A stretch of 64,000 bases of DNA from Variovorax sp. PBL-H6 (GCF_901827155.1 NZ_LR594659.1:1240001-1304000), one strand, 5' to 3'. Shown: positions 24,824 to 35,330, numbered from the stretch's first letter. Translations and numbers: made by a program. Notes: generated from the sequence alone by a model not told the origin.

Positions 24824-27064
24824 TCAGGCCATTTGTTGCTCGGGCGAAAGAAGGGTCTGTGAAAGCTGCAGCGAGGCGAGGGCGGCCTGCAGGTCGGCTT
24901 CGAAGGCTTCGACGCCGGCGCCGATCAGGCTCAGCGGAATGCCGAGGGCCCAGGCGGCGGCCACGGCGGCCAGCAGGCTTTCGAGGTCGACGCCCGTATG
25001 AGTGGCGCGCCAGATGGTCAGGCGACCGAGCCCGGGCAGGAAGGATTCGCTGCTGCCGTTGGCCAGCACCACCCGGTCTTGGCGCACCAGCACGGCCTTG
25101 CCGCCCGCCTGCTGGTGCTTGATCAGCGCCTCGGCCTGCGGATCGGCCGAATACAGGATCACGGCGCCATCGCACAACGGCGCCAGGCCAGCGACGCGCA
25201 GGTCCGCCCCGTTGAGCACGGCCGTGCCTTCGGGCAGCACCACGTCGACCTGGGTGCGCAGCACCTTGACCATCTGGTCGCTGTCGGTGATGTCGAACTC
25301 GGCCAGCTTCTCGGCGCCTTCCAGGTCGGTCACGATGCCGACCTCGCAGCGGTCGTAGGCCAGGCCGTCGCGCAGGATGGTGCCCGCGCCGTTCTCGATC
25401 ACCACGGCCTGCACGGCGCGGTTCATCAGCAGTCGCCGGCCGGCGTCGAAGTTGGCGCTGTCCCGCGCATCGACGCGGCGGCGCTCGAGGAACAGGCCGT
25501 CGCGGCAGGCCAGGCCGGTGTGGCGGCCGCCCAGGCCCACCAGCCACCCGACCAGTCGCGCCAGCACGGCAGTGTTGCGCGAGCCGGCCACGCCCACCAC
25601 GGGGATGCGGCCCGGCGCTTCATCGGGGAAAAGATGGTCGCAGATGGCGCGACCCACCGGGCGCGGCGAGCCCACCGCGGGCTTCAGGTGCATCAGCAGG
25701 CCTGGGCCTGCGTTGACCTCGACGATGGCGCCGCCCTGCGCCGCCAGCGGGCGCGCGATGTCCTGGGCCACGAGGTCGACGCCGGCGATGTCCAGCCCCA
25801 CCACCCGAGCGGCCAGCACGGCGGCATGGGCGACCTCGGGATGGACCTGGTCGGTGCAGTCGATCGCCATGTTGCCGTTGCGCTGGATGGTGATGACGCG
25901 GCCGGCCTCGGGCACGGCAGCGGCGTCCAGGCCCTGGCGCTTGAGCTCGAGCTGCAGCTTGGAGTCGGTCGCGATGTCCAGCAAGTCGAGCGGGAATTCT
26001 TCCTCGGCGCCGCGTCGCGGGTCGCTGTTGAGCTGCGTGTCGATCAACTGGGCGACGGTGGCCTGGCCGTCGGCCGTCACGGTGATGATCTCGCCGCGGG
26101 CGGCGGCCACCACCTGGCCGCCCACCACCAGCAGGCGGTGCTCGTGGCCGCGGACGAAGCGCTCGACCATGACGTCGCTACCCTCCGGCTCGGCGACGGC
26201 GAAGGCGGCCTCGACCTCCTCGCGCGTGTTCAGCTCGAGCGAGACGCCGCGGCCATGGTTGGCATCGGACGGCTTGACCACGATCGGCAGGCCGATGTCC
26301 TCGGCGGCTTCCCAGGCTTCCTGTGCGCTGGCGACCACCTGGCCTTCGGGCACCGGCACGCCGCAGCCGGACAGCAGCGTCTTGGTGAGCTCCTTGTCGC
26401 TGGCGATGGATTCGCCGATTGCGCTGGTGTAGTCGGTCTCGGCGGTCCAGATGCGCTGCTGGTTGGCGCCGTAGCCCAGTTGCACCAGATTGCCGCTGTT
26501 CAGGCGCATGTGCGGGATGCCGCGGTCGGTGGCCGCGCTGACGATGCAGGCCGTGCTCGGGCCCAGGTAACAGTCCTCGACCTTCGCCTTGACCGCGTCC
26601 ACCGCACGCTGCACGTCGGCGGCGTCGAAGGGGGCGTTGTTGATGGTGGCCATCAGCAGGCGGTGGCCCTCGGCCAGCGCGACACGGGCGACCTGCTCGT
26701 CGCGTGCCCGGAACACCATGCGGTAGACGCCGTGCTGCGAGGTGCTGCGGGTCTGGCCGAAGCCGGTGGGCATGCCGGCGAGGTTGAGCAGCTCGATCAC
26801 CACGTGTTCGAGCACGTGGCCGGCCCAGGTGCCTTCGGTGAGGCGCTGGATGAAACCGCCGCGCTCGCCGACGCCGCAGTGGTGTTCGACGAGGGCCGGG
26901 AGCAGCCCGGTCAGGCGCTCGGTGAAGCCGTCGATCTTGTTGGAGGGGTGGTCCTCCAGCGCTCCAAGATCGAGCCAGACTTCCAGCACGGGCCGGTAGG
27001 TCCAGAGGTTCGGGCCGCGCAGGTAATTGACGCGCAGGAGGCGGATGTCGTCGAAACGGGTCAT
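24824..27064 (-). CDS. Second cyanophycin synthetase (CphA'-type, degenerate P-loop)
   Basis: The 746-residue paralogue of the downstream cphA has the same N-terminal and ATP-grasp domains (PIVVKPSDANHGRG near 260-273). The Mur-ligase part is shortened, and its P-loop reads AGSRNTAVL (493-501) where CphA has TGTNGKTTT. The lysine and both threonines of Walker A are gone, so the Arg-adding or Mur-type site should not bind ATP normally. Paired cphA/cphA' genes are known from Cupriavidus and other proteobacteria; CphA2-like enzymes use beta-Asp-Arg dipeptide or assist CphA. An upstream start near 27118-27124 is possible but would intrude on the divergent promoter region. Confidence 0.9.
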   Translation of the reverse strand: MTRFDDIRLLRVNYLRGPNLWTYRPVLEVWLDLGALEDHPSNKIDGFTERLTGLLPALVEHHCGVGERGGFIQRLTEGTWAGHVLEHVVIELLNLAGMPTGFGQTRSTSQHGVYRMVFRARDEQVARVALAEGHRLLMATINNAPFDAADVQRAVDAVKAKVEDCYLGPSTACIVSAATDRGIPHMRLNSGNLVQLGYGANQQRIWTAETDYTSAIGESIASDKELTKTLLSGCGVPVPEGQVVASAQEAWEAAEDIGLPIVVKPSDANHGRGVSLELNTREEVEAAFAVAEPEGSDVMVERFVRGHEHRLLVVGGQVVAAARGEIITVTADGQATVAQLIDTQLNSDPRRGAEEEFPLDLLDIATDSKLQLELKRQGLDAAAVPEAGRVITIQRNGNMAIDCTDQVHPEVAHAAVLAARVVGLDIAGVDLVAQDIARPLAAQGGAIVEVNAGPGLLMHLKPAVGSPRPVGRAICDHLFPDEAPGRIPVVGVAGSRNTAVLARLVGWLVGLGGRHTGLACRDGLFLERRRVDARDSANFDAGRRLLMNRAVQAVVIENGAGTILRDGLAYDRCEVGIVTDLEGAEKLAEFDITDSDQMVKVLRTQVDVVLPEGTAVLNGADLRVAGLAPLCDGAVILYSADPQAEALIKHQQAGGKAVLVRQDRVVLANGSSESFLPGLGRLTIWRATHTGVDLESLLAAVAAAWALGIPLSLIGAGVEAFEADLQAALASLQLSQTLLSPEQQMA

Positions 27065-27191
27065 GCAAACGTTCGTTGTGCTTTGGCCGAGCACCTCGGC
27101 GCCTTCAAGCGCGCCCATGGCCATCGGTCAGAATCGGCGCCCGGCGAGCGCCATGAAGCGGCCCCCTGCGGGCCAGACACACAGAAACACA

Positions 27192-29462
27192 ATGCAACAT
27201 CACGATCCAGTCGGCACCCCGAGGGGCGAAGAGGAGGGGGCTTCAGACGCGCTGAAAAGCCGGCTCAGACCTGCGGAAAACGTGCTGGCGACGATCCCGG
27301 TTGACCTCGATGGTGAACTTCGGTTTGCTTCCGGCCTGCTGGCGCTGACCGATCGGCGCCTGCTCGCCCGCGACGCGCAGGGGGACTGGGCCGAGTGGCC
27401 GCTGGCCCATCCAGGGTTCGAACTGCAACTGGCCGACCACGCCGGCGTCGGCACCCTGGACCTGCTGGACGGCCAGGGCCGGCTCGCGCGGTGGCGTTAC
27501 ACACTGGCACACCAGGCGGCGGCACTGCGGCTGCAGAAGCTTCTCGGCCAACAGGCCGCCGGTGTCGCGCCCGCGACAGAGGCAGAGGCCGAAGAGGCTC
27601 TCCTGCCCGGGCTCGAGCTACAGACCCCACCCTCCACCTGGGTGCTGCTTCGCCTGGCCCGTTTCGCAAAGCCCTACCAAAAGCAGTTGATCGCGGGATT
27701 CCTGCTGACCTTGGCCTCGACCGCGGCCACGCTGGTGCCGCCCTACCTGACCATCCCGCTGATGGACGACATCCTGATCCCGTTCCAGAACGGCCAGCAG
27801 ATCGCCGTCGAGAAGGTCGCGCTGTTCCTGAGCCTCCTGTTGCTCGCGGCGCTCACGGGCTGGGCATTGGGCTGGGCGCGGACCTATCTGCTGGCGCTGG
27901 TCTCGGAACGCATCGGCGCCGACCTGCGGACCACCACCTACGAGCATCTGCTGACCCTGCCGCTCGATTACTTCGGCGGCAAGCGCACCGGCGACCTGAT
28001 GGCGCGCATCGGCTCGGAAACCGACCGCATCAACGTGTTCCTGTCGCTGCATGCACTCGATTTCCTGACGGACGTGCTGATGATCGCGATGACGGCCGTC
28101 ATCCTGGTCTCCATCAACCCGCTGCTGGCGGTGGTCACGCTGGTGCCGCTGCCTTTCATCGCCTGGATGATCCACGTGGTGCGCGACCGGCTTCGCACCG
28201 GCTTCGAGAAGATCGACCGCGTCTGGAGCGAGGTGACCAACGTGCTGGCCGACACCATCCCAGGCATCCGCGTGGTCAAGGCCTTCGCGCAGGAGAAGCG
28301 GGAGGCCGACCGCTTCCGCGCCGCCAACCTCTACAACCTGCAAGTCAACGACAAGCTCAACAAGACCTGGTCGCTGTTCACGCCCAGCGTGTCGCTGTTG
28401 ACCGAGATCGGCCTGCTGGTGGTCTGGGGCTTCGGCATCTGGCAGGTCGCGCGCCACAACATCACGGTGGGCGTGCTGACCGCATTCATCGCCTACATCG
28501 GGCGCTTCTACACGCGGCTCGATTCGATGAGCCGCATCGTCTCGGTCACTCAGAAAGCGGCGGCCGGGGCGAAGCGCATCTTCGACATCCTCGACCATGT
28601 GAGCAACGTGCCCGAGCCGGCCGACCCGGTCAAGATCGAGCGCGTGCAGGGCCGCATCCAGATGCGCGACGTGGGCTTCCGCTACGGCAGCCGCGCGGTG
28701 ATCCGCGACCTCGACCTCGTGATCGAGCCTGGCGAGATGATCGGCCTGGTCGGCCACAGCGGCTCCGGCAAGAGCACGCTGGTCAACCTGATCTGCCGCT
28801 TCTACGACGTGACCGACGGCGCCATCCTGGTCGACGGCACCGACATCCGCCGCTTCGCGGTGGCCGACTACCGGCGCCACGTCGGGCTGGTGCTGCAGGA
28901 ACCCTTTTTGTTCTTCGGCACCATCGCCCAGAACATCGCCTACGGCAAGCCCGATGCGACACGCGAAGAGATCGTTGCCGCCGCACGCGCGGCGCATGCG
29001 CACGACTTCATCCTGCGGCTGCCGCACGGCTACGACTCGCTGGTGGGCGAGCGCGGCCAGGGGTTGTCGGGCGGGGAGCGGCAGCGCATCAGCATCGCGC
29101 GGGCGCTGCTGATCGATCCGCGCATCCTGATCCTCGATGAGGCCACCTCGGCGGTGGACACCGAGACCGAGAAGGAGATCCAGAAGGCCCTGGACAACCT
29201 GGTTCAGGGCCGCACCACCATCGCCATCGCGCACCGGCTGTCGACGCTGCGCAAGGCCGACCGCCTGGTGGTGATGGACCGCGGCGAGATCGTGGAGGTC
29301 GGGCCGCACGATGTGCTGATGGAGAAGCAGGGCGCCTATTGGCGGCTCTACCAGGCACAGCTGCGCCAGGCCGACGACGAGAGCCCCGGCTCTGCGGACG
29401 AGCGGGCCGGCGCCGCGCTGGCGTTCGGCGGGCATGCGGCCCATCCGGCGGGAGACGCATGA
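27192..29462 (+). CDS. ABC exporter linked to cyanophycin genes, with extra N-terminal domain
   Basis: The 756-residue half-transporter has a type I exporter membrane domain (about 150-460, five or six helices). Its nucleotide-binding domain has Walker [10 protein letters not shown] (521-529), LSGGE (625-629) and Walker B ILILDE (645-650). Unusually, about 145 soluble residues come first. Within them [17 protein letters not shown] resembles the strand pattern of bacterial PH-like domains. It is divergent from cphA' and overlaps the DUF1854 gene. Database naming, from memory, links this family to cyanophycin metabolism; substrate and direction are unknown. It probably works as a homodimer in the inner membrane. 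Confidence 0.88.
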   Translation: MQHHDPVGTPRGEEEGASDALKSRLRPAENVLATIPVDLDGELRFASGLLALTDRRLLARDAQGDWAEWPLAHPGFELQLADHAGVGTLDLLDGQGRLARWRYTLAHQAAALRLQKLLGQQAAGVAPATEAEAEEALLPGLELQTPPSTWVLLRLARFAKPYQKQLIAGFLLTLASTAATLVPPYLTIPLMDDILIPFQNGQQIAVEKVALFLSLLLLAALTGWALGWARTYLLALVSERIGADLRTTTYEHLLTLPLDYFGGKRTGDLMARIGSETDRINVFLSLHALDFLTDVLMIAMTAVILVSINPLLAVVTLVPLPFIAWMIHVVRDRLRTGFEKIDRVWSEVTNVLADTIPGIRVVKAFAQEKREADRFRAANLYNLQVNDKLNKTWSLFTPSVSLLTEIGLLVVWGFGIWQVARHNITVGVLTAFIAYIGRFYTRLDSMSRIVSVTQKAAAGAKRIFDILDHVSNVPEPADPVKIERVQGRIQMRDVGFRYGSRAVIRDLDLVIEPGEMIGLVGHSGSGKSTLVNLICRFYDVTDGAILVDGTDIRRFAVADYRRHVGLVLQEPFLFFGTIAQNIAYGKPDATREEIVAAARAAHAHDFILRLPHGYDSLVGERGQGLSGGERQRISIARALLIDPRILILDEATSAVDTETEKEIQKALDNLVQGRTTIAIAHRLSTLRKADRLVVMDRGEIVEVGPHDVLMEKQGAYWRLYQAQLRQADDESPGSADERAGAALAFGGHAAHPAGDA

Positions 29463-29929
29463 TGAGCGCGAGTTTCAAGCTGGAACGCGATGCCTTCGGG
29501 CACCTGGTGCTGATAGAGGCCGAAGGGGTCCGCCACGTCGGCGTGGTGCCGGTGCGCGCCTTTCCGCTGAGCGCGCCGGACGAGGGCCTGTCGCTCGTCG
29601 GCAGCGAAGGCCGCGAGCTGCTGTGGATCGATCGGTTGGACGACCTGCCCGAGCCTGCGCGCGCACTGCTCGCCGAGGACCTGGCCGCGCGCGACTTCGC
29701 GCCCACGCTGCTGAAGCTGCACAAGGTCTCGAGTTTCGGCGTGCCGAGCACCTGGACCGTGAGCACCGACCGCGGCGACGCCCAGTTCGTGCTCAAGGCC
29801 GAGGAAGACATCCGCCGGCTCGAGGACGGCGCACTGCTGATCGCGAGCGCGCAGGGGGTGCAGTTCCGCATTCCGGATGTGAAGGCGCTGGACCGGGCGT
29901 CGCGCAAGCTGCTGGAACGGTTTCTCTGA
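29462..29929 (+). CDS. DUF1854 family protein, cyanophycin-linked
   Basis: The soluble 155-residue protein has no signal peptide. It contains the DUF1854 pattern, including LKLHKVSSFGVPSTWTV and the later EEDIRRLEDGALLIAS. DUF1854 genes travel with an ABC exporter and cphA in beta-proteobacteria; molecular role unknown. Two adjacent ATG codons (29459 and 29462) both overlap the ABC gene stop. The second is chosen because GGGAG is then seven bases away. The overlap implies translational coupling with the transporter, so it is probably a transporter partner or regulator. Confidence 0.88.
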   Translation: MSASFKLERDAFGHLVLIEAEGVRHVGVVPVRAFPLSAPDEGLSLVGSEGRELLWIDRLDDLPEPARALLAEDLAARDFAPTLLKLHKVSSFGVPSTWTVSTDRGDAQFVLKAEEDIRRLEDGALLIASAQGVQFRIPDVKALDRASRKLLERFL

Positions 29930-29947
29930 GCCGAGAGTCGACAACCG

Positions 29948-30649
29948 ATGCACACCACCGCACTCGTCCTCTTTTCCGGCGGCCAGGACTCCACCACCTG
30001 CCTGGCCGAGGCGCTCGACAAGTACGAGCGCGTCGAGACCATCGGCTTCGACTACGGCCAGCGGCACATCGTGGAGCTCGACGCGCGCCTCACTGTCCTT
30101 GCGCATGTGCGCGAGCGTTTCCCGCACTGGGCGCCGCGGCTGGGCGAGGACCACCTGATCAACGTCGACGTGCTGGGCCGGATCAGCGAGTCGTCGCTGA
30201 CGCAGGACATCGCTTTCGAGATGCAGGCCAACGGACTGCCCAACACCTTCGTGCCGGGGCGCAACCTGCTGTTCCTCACGCTGGCCGGCGCGCTGGCCTA
30301 TCGCCGCGGGCTGGAGGTGATCGTCACCGGCGTCTGCGAGACCGACTTCTCGGGCTATCCCGACTGCCGCGACGACACCATGAAGGCGATGCAGCTCGCG
30401 CTCTCGCTGGGGATGGACCGGCGCTTCGTGATCGAGACGCCCTTGATGTGGATCGACAAGGCCGCGACGTGGGCCATGGCGCACAGGTTGGGCGGGCAGG
30501 CGCTCGTCGACCTGGTCATCGAGGACACGCACACCTGCTACGTGGGCGACCGCGGCCGGCGCCACGCGTGGGGCTATGGCTGCGGCAACTGCCCCGCCTG
30601 CGAGCTGCGCGCCCGCGGCTGGGAGGGCTACGCGGCCTCGAGCCGGTAG
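29948..30649 (+). CDS. queC: 7-cyano-7-deazaguanine synthase QueC
   Basis: The 233-residue PP-loop ATPase converts 7-carboxy-7-deazaguanine to preQ0 with ammonia and ATP, in queuosine biosynthesis. SGGQDST (10-16) is the ATP pyrophosphatase loop. Four cysteines (197, 212, 215, 218; GCGNCPAC) form the structural zinc site. Length is normal. It starts 18 bp after the DUF1854 gene on the same strand, but the functions are unrelated. Its last 22 bases overlap the convergent ABC transporter gene, so no terminator fits between them. Confidence 0.96.
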   Translation: MHTTALVLFSGGQDSTTCLAEALDKYERVETIGFDYGQRHIVELDARLTVLAHVRERFPHWAPRLGEDHLINVDVLGRISESSLTQDIAFEMQANGLPNTFVPGRNLLFLTLAGALAYRRGLEVIVTGVCETDFSGYPDCRDDTMKAMQLALSLGMDRRFVIETPLMWIDKAATWAMAHRLGGQALVDLVIEDTHTCYVGDRGRRHAWGYGCGNCPACELRARGWEGYAASSR

Positions 30650-32388
30650 CGCGCGCCCGCGCCTTCGGGTTGCGGCACCAGGGTCCAGCGCTTGTCGTGG
30701 AAGGCGGCAGCCGAGGCGCGGTGCGCGATCGACACCATGGCTCCGCCTGCCGCGCGCACACCTTCCGCCAGTCGCTTGTAGAGCGTCTCCTCGGCCTGCG
30801 CATCGAGCGCGCTGGTCGCCTCGTCGGCGAACAGCCAGGCCGGCTTCTTGAGCAGCACGCGCGCGATCGCCAGCCGCTGCTGCTCGCCGCCGGAGAGCTT
30901 CTGGCTCCATGCGTCGGCGTCGTCGAGCCGCTGGGCAAGGCCAGGCAGCAACGCATCCTCGAGAGCCTGCTTCAGTTGAGCATCGCTGTAGTCGCCCGCC
31001 GGCTGGGGATAGGCCAGCGCGTCGCGCAGCTTGCCGTCGGGCACATAGGGCCGCTGCGGAATGAACATCGCGTTCTCGGGCATCGAGAGCTTGCCGCTCG
31101 CGAAGGGCCAGATGCCGGCGAAGGAACGGAACAGCGTGGACTTGCCGCTGCCCGAGGGGCCCTGCAGCAGCACGTGCTCGCCCGGCTTGACGCTAAGGGC
31201 GGCCTTCGCGAGCAGCGGGGTGCCATTGGGCAGTGCGATGTCGAGGTCCTGGGTGGCGAGCGAGCTCGCACTGTCGCGCACCAGCGCGCCATCGGGCTTC
31301 GCGTGGACACGCATGGCATCGTCGAAGCTGGTGAGGCGGTCGGCCGTGGCGCGCCAGACGGCGACGCGGTCGTAGTTGTCGATGAACCAGCTCAGCTGCG
31401 TCTGCACCTTGTCGAAGGCCGTCACGATCTGCATCAGCTGGCCCAGCGGGAAGGCGCCGCCGAAGAAGCGCGGCGCGGCGATGATGAAGGGGAAGACCGC
31501 GGCGGCCTGCCCGAAGGAGAGCGTGAACGACACCAGGTTCTTCTGCTGCCGGATCAGGGTCAAGTAGTTGCGCAGCACGGCGCCGAAGCGCTTTTCCAGC
31601 TGGGCGTGCTCGACGCGCTCGCCGCGGTCCAGCGCGATCGCCTCGCTGTACTCGCGCACCCGCACCAGGTGGTGGCGGAAGTCGGCCTCGAAGCGCTGCT
31701 GCCTGAAGTTGGTGCCGATCAGCGGCCGGCCGATGTAGTGGGTGACGACGGTTCCGATCACGCAGTAGGCGATGGCGAGCCAGACCATCGAGCCCGCGAC
31801 TTCGTAGGTGCTGCCGCCGATCTTGAAGTCCACGACGCCGCTCAGGCCCCACAGGATGCCGATGAAGCTCACGAGCGTGACCACCGCGTTGAGCAGCCCC
31901 ATCGACAACGTGACCGTGTAGTCGGTGAACATCTGCAGGTCTTCCTGGATCCGCTGGTCGGGGTTGTCGGGCGAGTGGTTGTCGCCACTCGCGGCGTAGC
32001 GCGCGAGCTCGAGCCGGTAGAAGGTGCGGTCGGCGATCCAGCGCGTGAGATAGCTGCGCGTCATCCACGCGCGCCAGCGGATCTGCAGCAGCTGGGTCAG
32101 GTAGAACTTGAGAATGCCGATGGTGATGGCACCGAAGGCGATCCAGCAGAAGAAGCCCAGCTCGTGCCAGAACACGGCCTGGTCACGGTTCTCGAGCGCG
32201 TTGTAGAAGCGGCCGAACCACTGGTTGTTGAGCACCGCCATGTACACCGTGCCGAGGTTCAGCACGATGATCGTGAGGAGCAGGCCGCGTGCCTTCCATC
32301 GGTCTTCGGAACGGAAATAGGGCGCAGCTAGCGCCCCGATGCGGCGCAGCGTGGCGAGCATGCTCGTGGAGCGGGCGGAATCGTTCAT
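30628..32388 (-). CDS. ABC transporter ATP-binding/permease protein (SbmA/YddA type)
   Basis: The 586-residue fused permease-ATPase has an N-terminal membrane domain of the ABC_membrane_2 type (hydrophobic helices near 36-58, 75-98, 158-182, 197-220 and 287-312; [10 protein letters not shown] loop at 101-110). Its nucleotide-binding domain has Walker [10 protein letters not shown] (410-418), LSGGEQQR (498-505) and ADEATSALD (521-529). This architecture is shared with YddA and, in the membrane part, with the peptide importer SbmA and with peroxisomal-type transporters. Substrate is unknown. It converges on queC with a 22-bp overlap and stands alone. Confidence 0.88.
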   Translation of the reverse strand: MNDSARSTSMLATLRRIGALAAPYFRSEDRWKARGLLLTIIVLNLGTVYMAVLNNQWFGRFYNALENRDQAVFWHELGFFCWIAFGAITIGILKFYLTQLLQIRWRAWMTRSYLTRWIADRTFYRLELARYAASGDNHSPDNPDQRIQEDLQMFTDYTVTLSMGLLNAVVTLVSFIGILWGLSGVVDFKIGGSTYEVAGSMVWLAIAYCVIGTVVTHYIGRPLIGTNFRQQRFEADFRHHLVRVREYSEAIALDRGERVEHAQLEKRFGAVLRNYLTLIRQQKNLVSFTLSFGQAAAVFPFIIAAPRFFGGAFPLGQLMQIVTAFDKVQTQLSWFIDNYDRVAVWRATADRLTSFDDAMRVHAKPDGALVRDSASSLATQDLDIALPNGTPLLAKAALSVKPGEHVLLQGPSGSGKSTLFRSFAGIWPFASGKLSMPENAMFIPQRPYVPDGKLRDALAYPQPAGDYSDAQLKQALEDALLPGLAQRLDDADAWSQKLSGGEQQRLAIARVLLKKPAWLFADEATSALDAQAEETLYKRLAEGVRAAGGAMVSIAHRASAAAFHDKRWTLVPQPEGAGARYRLEAA

Positions 32389-32495
32389 GGGCGTGGGGCT
32401 CGTGGTGGCGGCTGGAAGCAGCGCCTTTCAAGCCATCGTAGCGCCACTGCCGGCGGCTCCCCTTAAGCGGTTCTGAACGCCGCGGGTGCTGTCGA

Positions 32496-33395
32496 TCAGC
32501 GTGGGTTGCTGATGCCGCTGGACACATGCCCCGCCGGGACATGGCGCGCCGCCGCGTCGACATGGCCGGTCTGGTCGTCGAAGAAGAAGTCGGGCTCGAA
32601 TTCACGCAGGAACTCGCCCTTGGACAAGCCGCCGAGGAACATGGCCTCGTCGACCCGGATGTTCCAGTCCATCAGCGTCTGGATTGCGCGGCGGTGGGCC
32701 GGGGCACCGCGCGCCGTCACGAGCGCAGTGCGGATACGCATGCCGGTGCTCGAGGCCTGCTGCAGCCGGTGCAAGGCGACGAGGAAAGGCTTGAAAGGGC
32801 CGGCCCCGAGCGGAACCGCGGCCTTGCTGGTCTCGTGCGCCTGGAAGGCATCCAGGCCTTCCAGCTGGAACACCCTTTCTGCCTCGTCGGAGAAGAGGAC
32901 GGCGTCGCCGTCGAAGGCGATGCGTACTTCGTCGGGGTGCAGGGCGCTGGCCAGCGCGCCGTCGACCCGGACATGCGCCGCGGGGAAGCCGGCGGCCAGC
33001 GCCTCGCGCACGTCCGATGCATTGGCCGACAGGAAGATGTCGGCGTTGAGCGGCCGGAGGTAACGGAAGGGAGGCCGTCCCTGCGTGAACACGCCGCGCT
33101 GCACGCGCAGTTCCGCCGCCGCTCCGGAATTGAAGATGCGCATGCCGGAGACCGGGTCGTTGCGCGAGAGGATCACGACCTCGACCCGCTGGATGCCGTC
33201 GTCGTTGAAGCGCAGCAGCTTGCGGATCATCGAGTAGGCGATGCCGGGCGCCGCCGGCACGTCGAGGCGCTCGAGCTGCAGTCGCATGTAGGCGTCGGGG
33301 TCGCCGCCATCGAAGAGGCGGTTCTCTTCTTCGAGGTTGAACAGGGCGCGAGACGAGATCGCGACCACCAGCTTGTCGTCCAGGGAGACCGGCAT
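32496..33395 (-). CDS. Cytosolic 5'-nucleotidase (NT5C1-like family)
   Basis: The 299-residue protein of the 5'-nucleotidase (NT5C1A-like) family is predicted to remove the phosphate from nucleoside 5'-monophosphates in the cytoplasm. Visible family sequences are VVAISSRALFNLEEEN near the start, VVILSRNDPVSGMRIFNS (about 73-90), IAFDGDAVLFSDE and a C-terminal DFFFDDQTGHVD. These fit HAD-type motifs with paired aspartates. It starts six bases after the gspF stop and is very likely co-transcribed with gspF, although no functional tie with secretion is known. Confidence 0.85.
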   Translation of the reverse strand: MPVSLDDKLVVAISSRALFNLEEENRLFDGGDPDAYMRLQLERLDVPAAPGIAYSMIRKLLRFNDDGIQRVEVVILSRNDPVSGMRIFNSGAAAELRVQRGVFTQGRPPFRYLRPLNADIFLSANASDVREALAAGFPAAHVRVDGALASALHPDEVRIAFDGDAVLFSDEAERVFQLEGLDAFQAHETSKAAVPLGAGPFKPFLVALHRLQQASSTGMRIRTALVTARGAPAHRRAIQTLMDWNIRVDEAMFLGGLSKGEFLREFEPDFFFDDQTGHVDAAARHVPAGHVSSGISNPR

Positions 33396-33401
33396 CGTTG
33401 A

Positions 33402-34634
33402 CTACTTGACGAGCTGGTTCAGCTGGATGATCGGCATCAGCACCGCGAGCACGATCAGCATGACCACTGCGCCCATGGCGACGATCAGCAGCGGCTCGAG
33501 GATGGTGGCCAGGTGCATGGCCCGGCGCTGCACCTCGGCACCCAGCTGCGTGGCCGCGCGCTGCAGCATCAGGGGCAGGGTGCCGGTCTGCTCGCCCAGC
33601 CGCGCGAACATGGAGACGATGCCGGGGAAGCGCTTCTTCTGCGCCAGGGCAGAGGCCAGCGGCGCACCTTCGCGCACCAGCACCAGCGCATCGAGCGCAT
33701 CGGCGCGCATCGCGCGATTGCCCAGGGTCTCGGAGGCGGCCTGCAGCGCACGCAGGATGGGGACGCCCGCAGTGGCCAGCATGGCCAGGGTGCTGGCGAA
33801 GCGCGCCGCGTTGTAGCCGCGCGAGAGGCGCCCGACCAGCGGCAGGTCGAGCCAGGCGGCATCGAAGCGCTCGCGAAAGGCGGCGCGCGCCAGCGCCATG
33901 CGCGCGCCGATGACCACCACGACGATTGCGCCCAGCATCAGCCAGCCGTAGTTGCGTACGAAGTCGCTGAGCGCCAGCATGATCACGGTCAGGATCGGCA
34001 GGGCGCGCTTGGTGCCCGCGAACACGTTGGCCACTTGCGGGACCACGTAGCTGACCAGGAAGATCACGATCACGATCGCGACCAGCGTCACGATGGCGGG
34101 GTAGAGCGCCGCGCCGACCAGCTTCTGCTGCAGCGCCTGTCGCTGCTCCAGGTCGTCGGCCAGCCGATCGAGGACCAGCCCCAGGTTGCCGGTCTGTTCG
34201 CCGGCACTGATCACCGCGGTGTAGATGGGCGAAAACTCGCGCGGGTGCTGCGACAGCGTGCGGCCGAAAGGCGAGCCCGCGTTGACATCGGCCCGCAGCG
34301 AGGCGACCAGGTCGCGCTGCTCCTCGGTCTCGGCCTCGTCGGTGAGCGCGGTCAGCGCGCGTTCGAGCGGCAGCCCCGAAGACACCAGCCCGGCGAGCTG
34401 CCGGGTCCAGACCGCGAGGGTCGTGGAGTTGAAGATGCGCCTGCCGCCCAGCAAGCGGCGCCAGCCGCCGGAGGCAGGCGCCCCCCCCTCGGCGCTGCCG
34501 ACCACGGTCACCGACAGCGGGATCAGGGCCTGCGCGCGCAGCACGCCCCGCGCGCTGCGCGCAGTGTCTGCTTCGAGCACGCCCTTGCGGGGCTGCCCCT
34601 GTTGGTCTATGGCTTCGAAGGAATAGGCGGGCAT
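33402..34634 (-). CDS. gspF: Type II secretion inner-membrane protein GspF
   Basis: The 410-residue polytopic platform protein has two repeated cytoplasmic T2SSF domains (about 65-190 and 270-390). Membrane segments lie at about 170-192 (LYPAIVTLVAIVIVIFLVSY), 218-240 and at the C-terminus (LEPLLIVAMGAVVMLIVLAVLM). It anchors the GspE ATPase and GspL. The ATG at 34634 is used; a TTG five codons upstream has no support. It is separated from gspE by an opposite-strand gene and instead lies six bases before a 5'-nucleotidase gene, unlike the usual D-E-F order. Confidence 0.95.
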   Translation of the reverse strand: MPAYSFEAIDQQGQPRKGVLEADTARSARGVLRAQALIPLSVTVVGSAEGGAPASGGWRRLLGGRRIFNSTTLAVWTRQLAGLVSSGLPLERALTALTDEAETEEQRDLVASLRADVNAGSPFGRTLSQHPREFSPIYTAVISAGEQTGNLGLVLDRLADDLEQRQALQQKLVGAALYPAIVTLVAIVIVIFLVSYVVPQVANVFAGTKRALPILTVIMLALSDFVRNYGWLMLGAIVVVVIGARMALARAAFRERFDAAWLDLPLVGRLSRGYNAARFASTLAMLATAGVPILRALQAASETLGNRAMRADALDALVLVREGAPLASALAQKKRFPGIVSMFARLGEQTGTLPLMLQRAATQLGAEVQRRAMHLATILEPLLIVAMGAVVMLIVLAVLMPIIQLNQLVK

Positions 34635-34729
34635 GGGGACTGGCGGCAAAATGCGCGAGTCCGCATTGTCGACGTTTGGCGCCGCCTTTTCGTCGTACGG
34701 CCGTCACAACATCGAACCGAGGAGTCTTT

Positions 34730-35314
34730 ATGAACCTTCGTACTTCAGTTCTTGCCGTTGCCGTTGCCGCGCTGCTCGGCGCGCTTTCGCTGCCTGCCGC
34801 CGCGCAGGACCGTCCGACCTACAGCGGCTTTCTCTGCTGCAACTTGCGAACCGACGGGAGCTGGATCAGCGACAGCAACTACGCCGAGAGCGGCAAGCGC
34901 ATCATCCCTGTCGGCACGCCGGCCCAGGTGACGGGCTACGGCCGACAGCGGGTGAACGTGCTGATCGATGGCAAGAAGCAGGACATCGGCAACGACTACA
35001 GCCGCGACCTGGACTTGGGCGCCTTCGCCAGGCGCTATGTGGTCACCGAAGACGCCGCGGCCCGCATCGCGGGTTTTCCGCCCAAGATCCGCGAGGCCAT
35101 CAAGTCGGCGCGCGTGACCAAGGGCATGACGCGCGAACAGGTCGCCATGGCCGTGGGCTACCCGATCAGCAGCGAGAACCCGAACCTCGACGCACCGGTC
35201 TGGCGCATGTGGCTGGGCAGCTTCAGCGAGTTCCAGGTGCTGTTCGACAATGCCGGCCGCGTGCGCGCGGTGGAGACCGATCCACAAACGCGCAACCTGG
35301 TCGTGCTGGAGTAA
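34730..35314 (+). CDS. Exported protein with BamE/SmpA-like C-terminal region
   Basis: The 194-residue protein has a Sec signal peptide (MNLRTSVLAVAVAALLGALS, likely cleaved after AAAQ at 26). The second half has the pattern 'V.KGMTREQV..AVG.P' followed by WRMWLGSFSEFQVLFDN and a final VRAVET. This resembles SmpA/BamE domains, which are small outer-membrane assembly lipoprotein modules. No lipobox is present; two adjacent cysteines (36, 37) are. GAGGAG stands six bases before the ATG. It is inserted between gspF and gspE on the other strand. Its role in secretion is unproven. Confidence 0.7.
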   Translation: MNLRTSVLAVAVAALLGALSLPAAAQDRPTYSGFLCCNLRTDGSWISDSNYAESGKRIIPVGTPAQVTGYGRQRVNVLIDGKKQDIGNDYSRDLDLGAFARRYVVTEDAAARIAGFPPKIREAIKSARVTKGMTREQVAMAVGYPISSENPNLDAPVWRMWLGSFSEFQVLFDNAGRVRAVETDPQTRNLVVLE

Positions 35315-35330
35315 AGGCGCGGGGTGCGGA

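Noticed and set aside
22089..27304. Long plus-strand open frames opposite cphA and cphA'
   Set aside because: Low-complexity His/Gly/Val/Arg composition, no motif and no ribosome binding site. The minus-strand synthetases account for the region.
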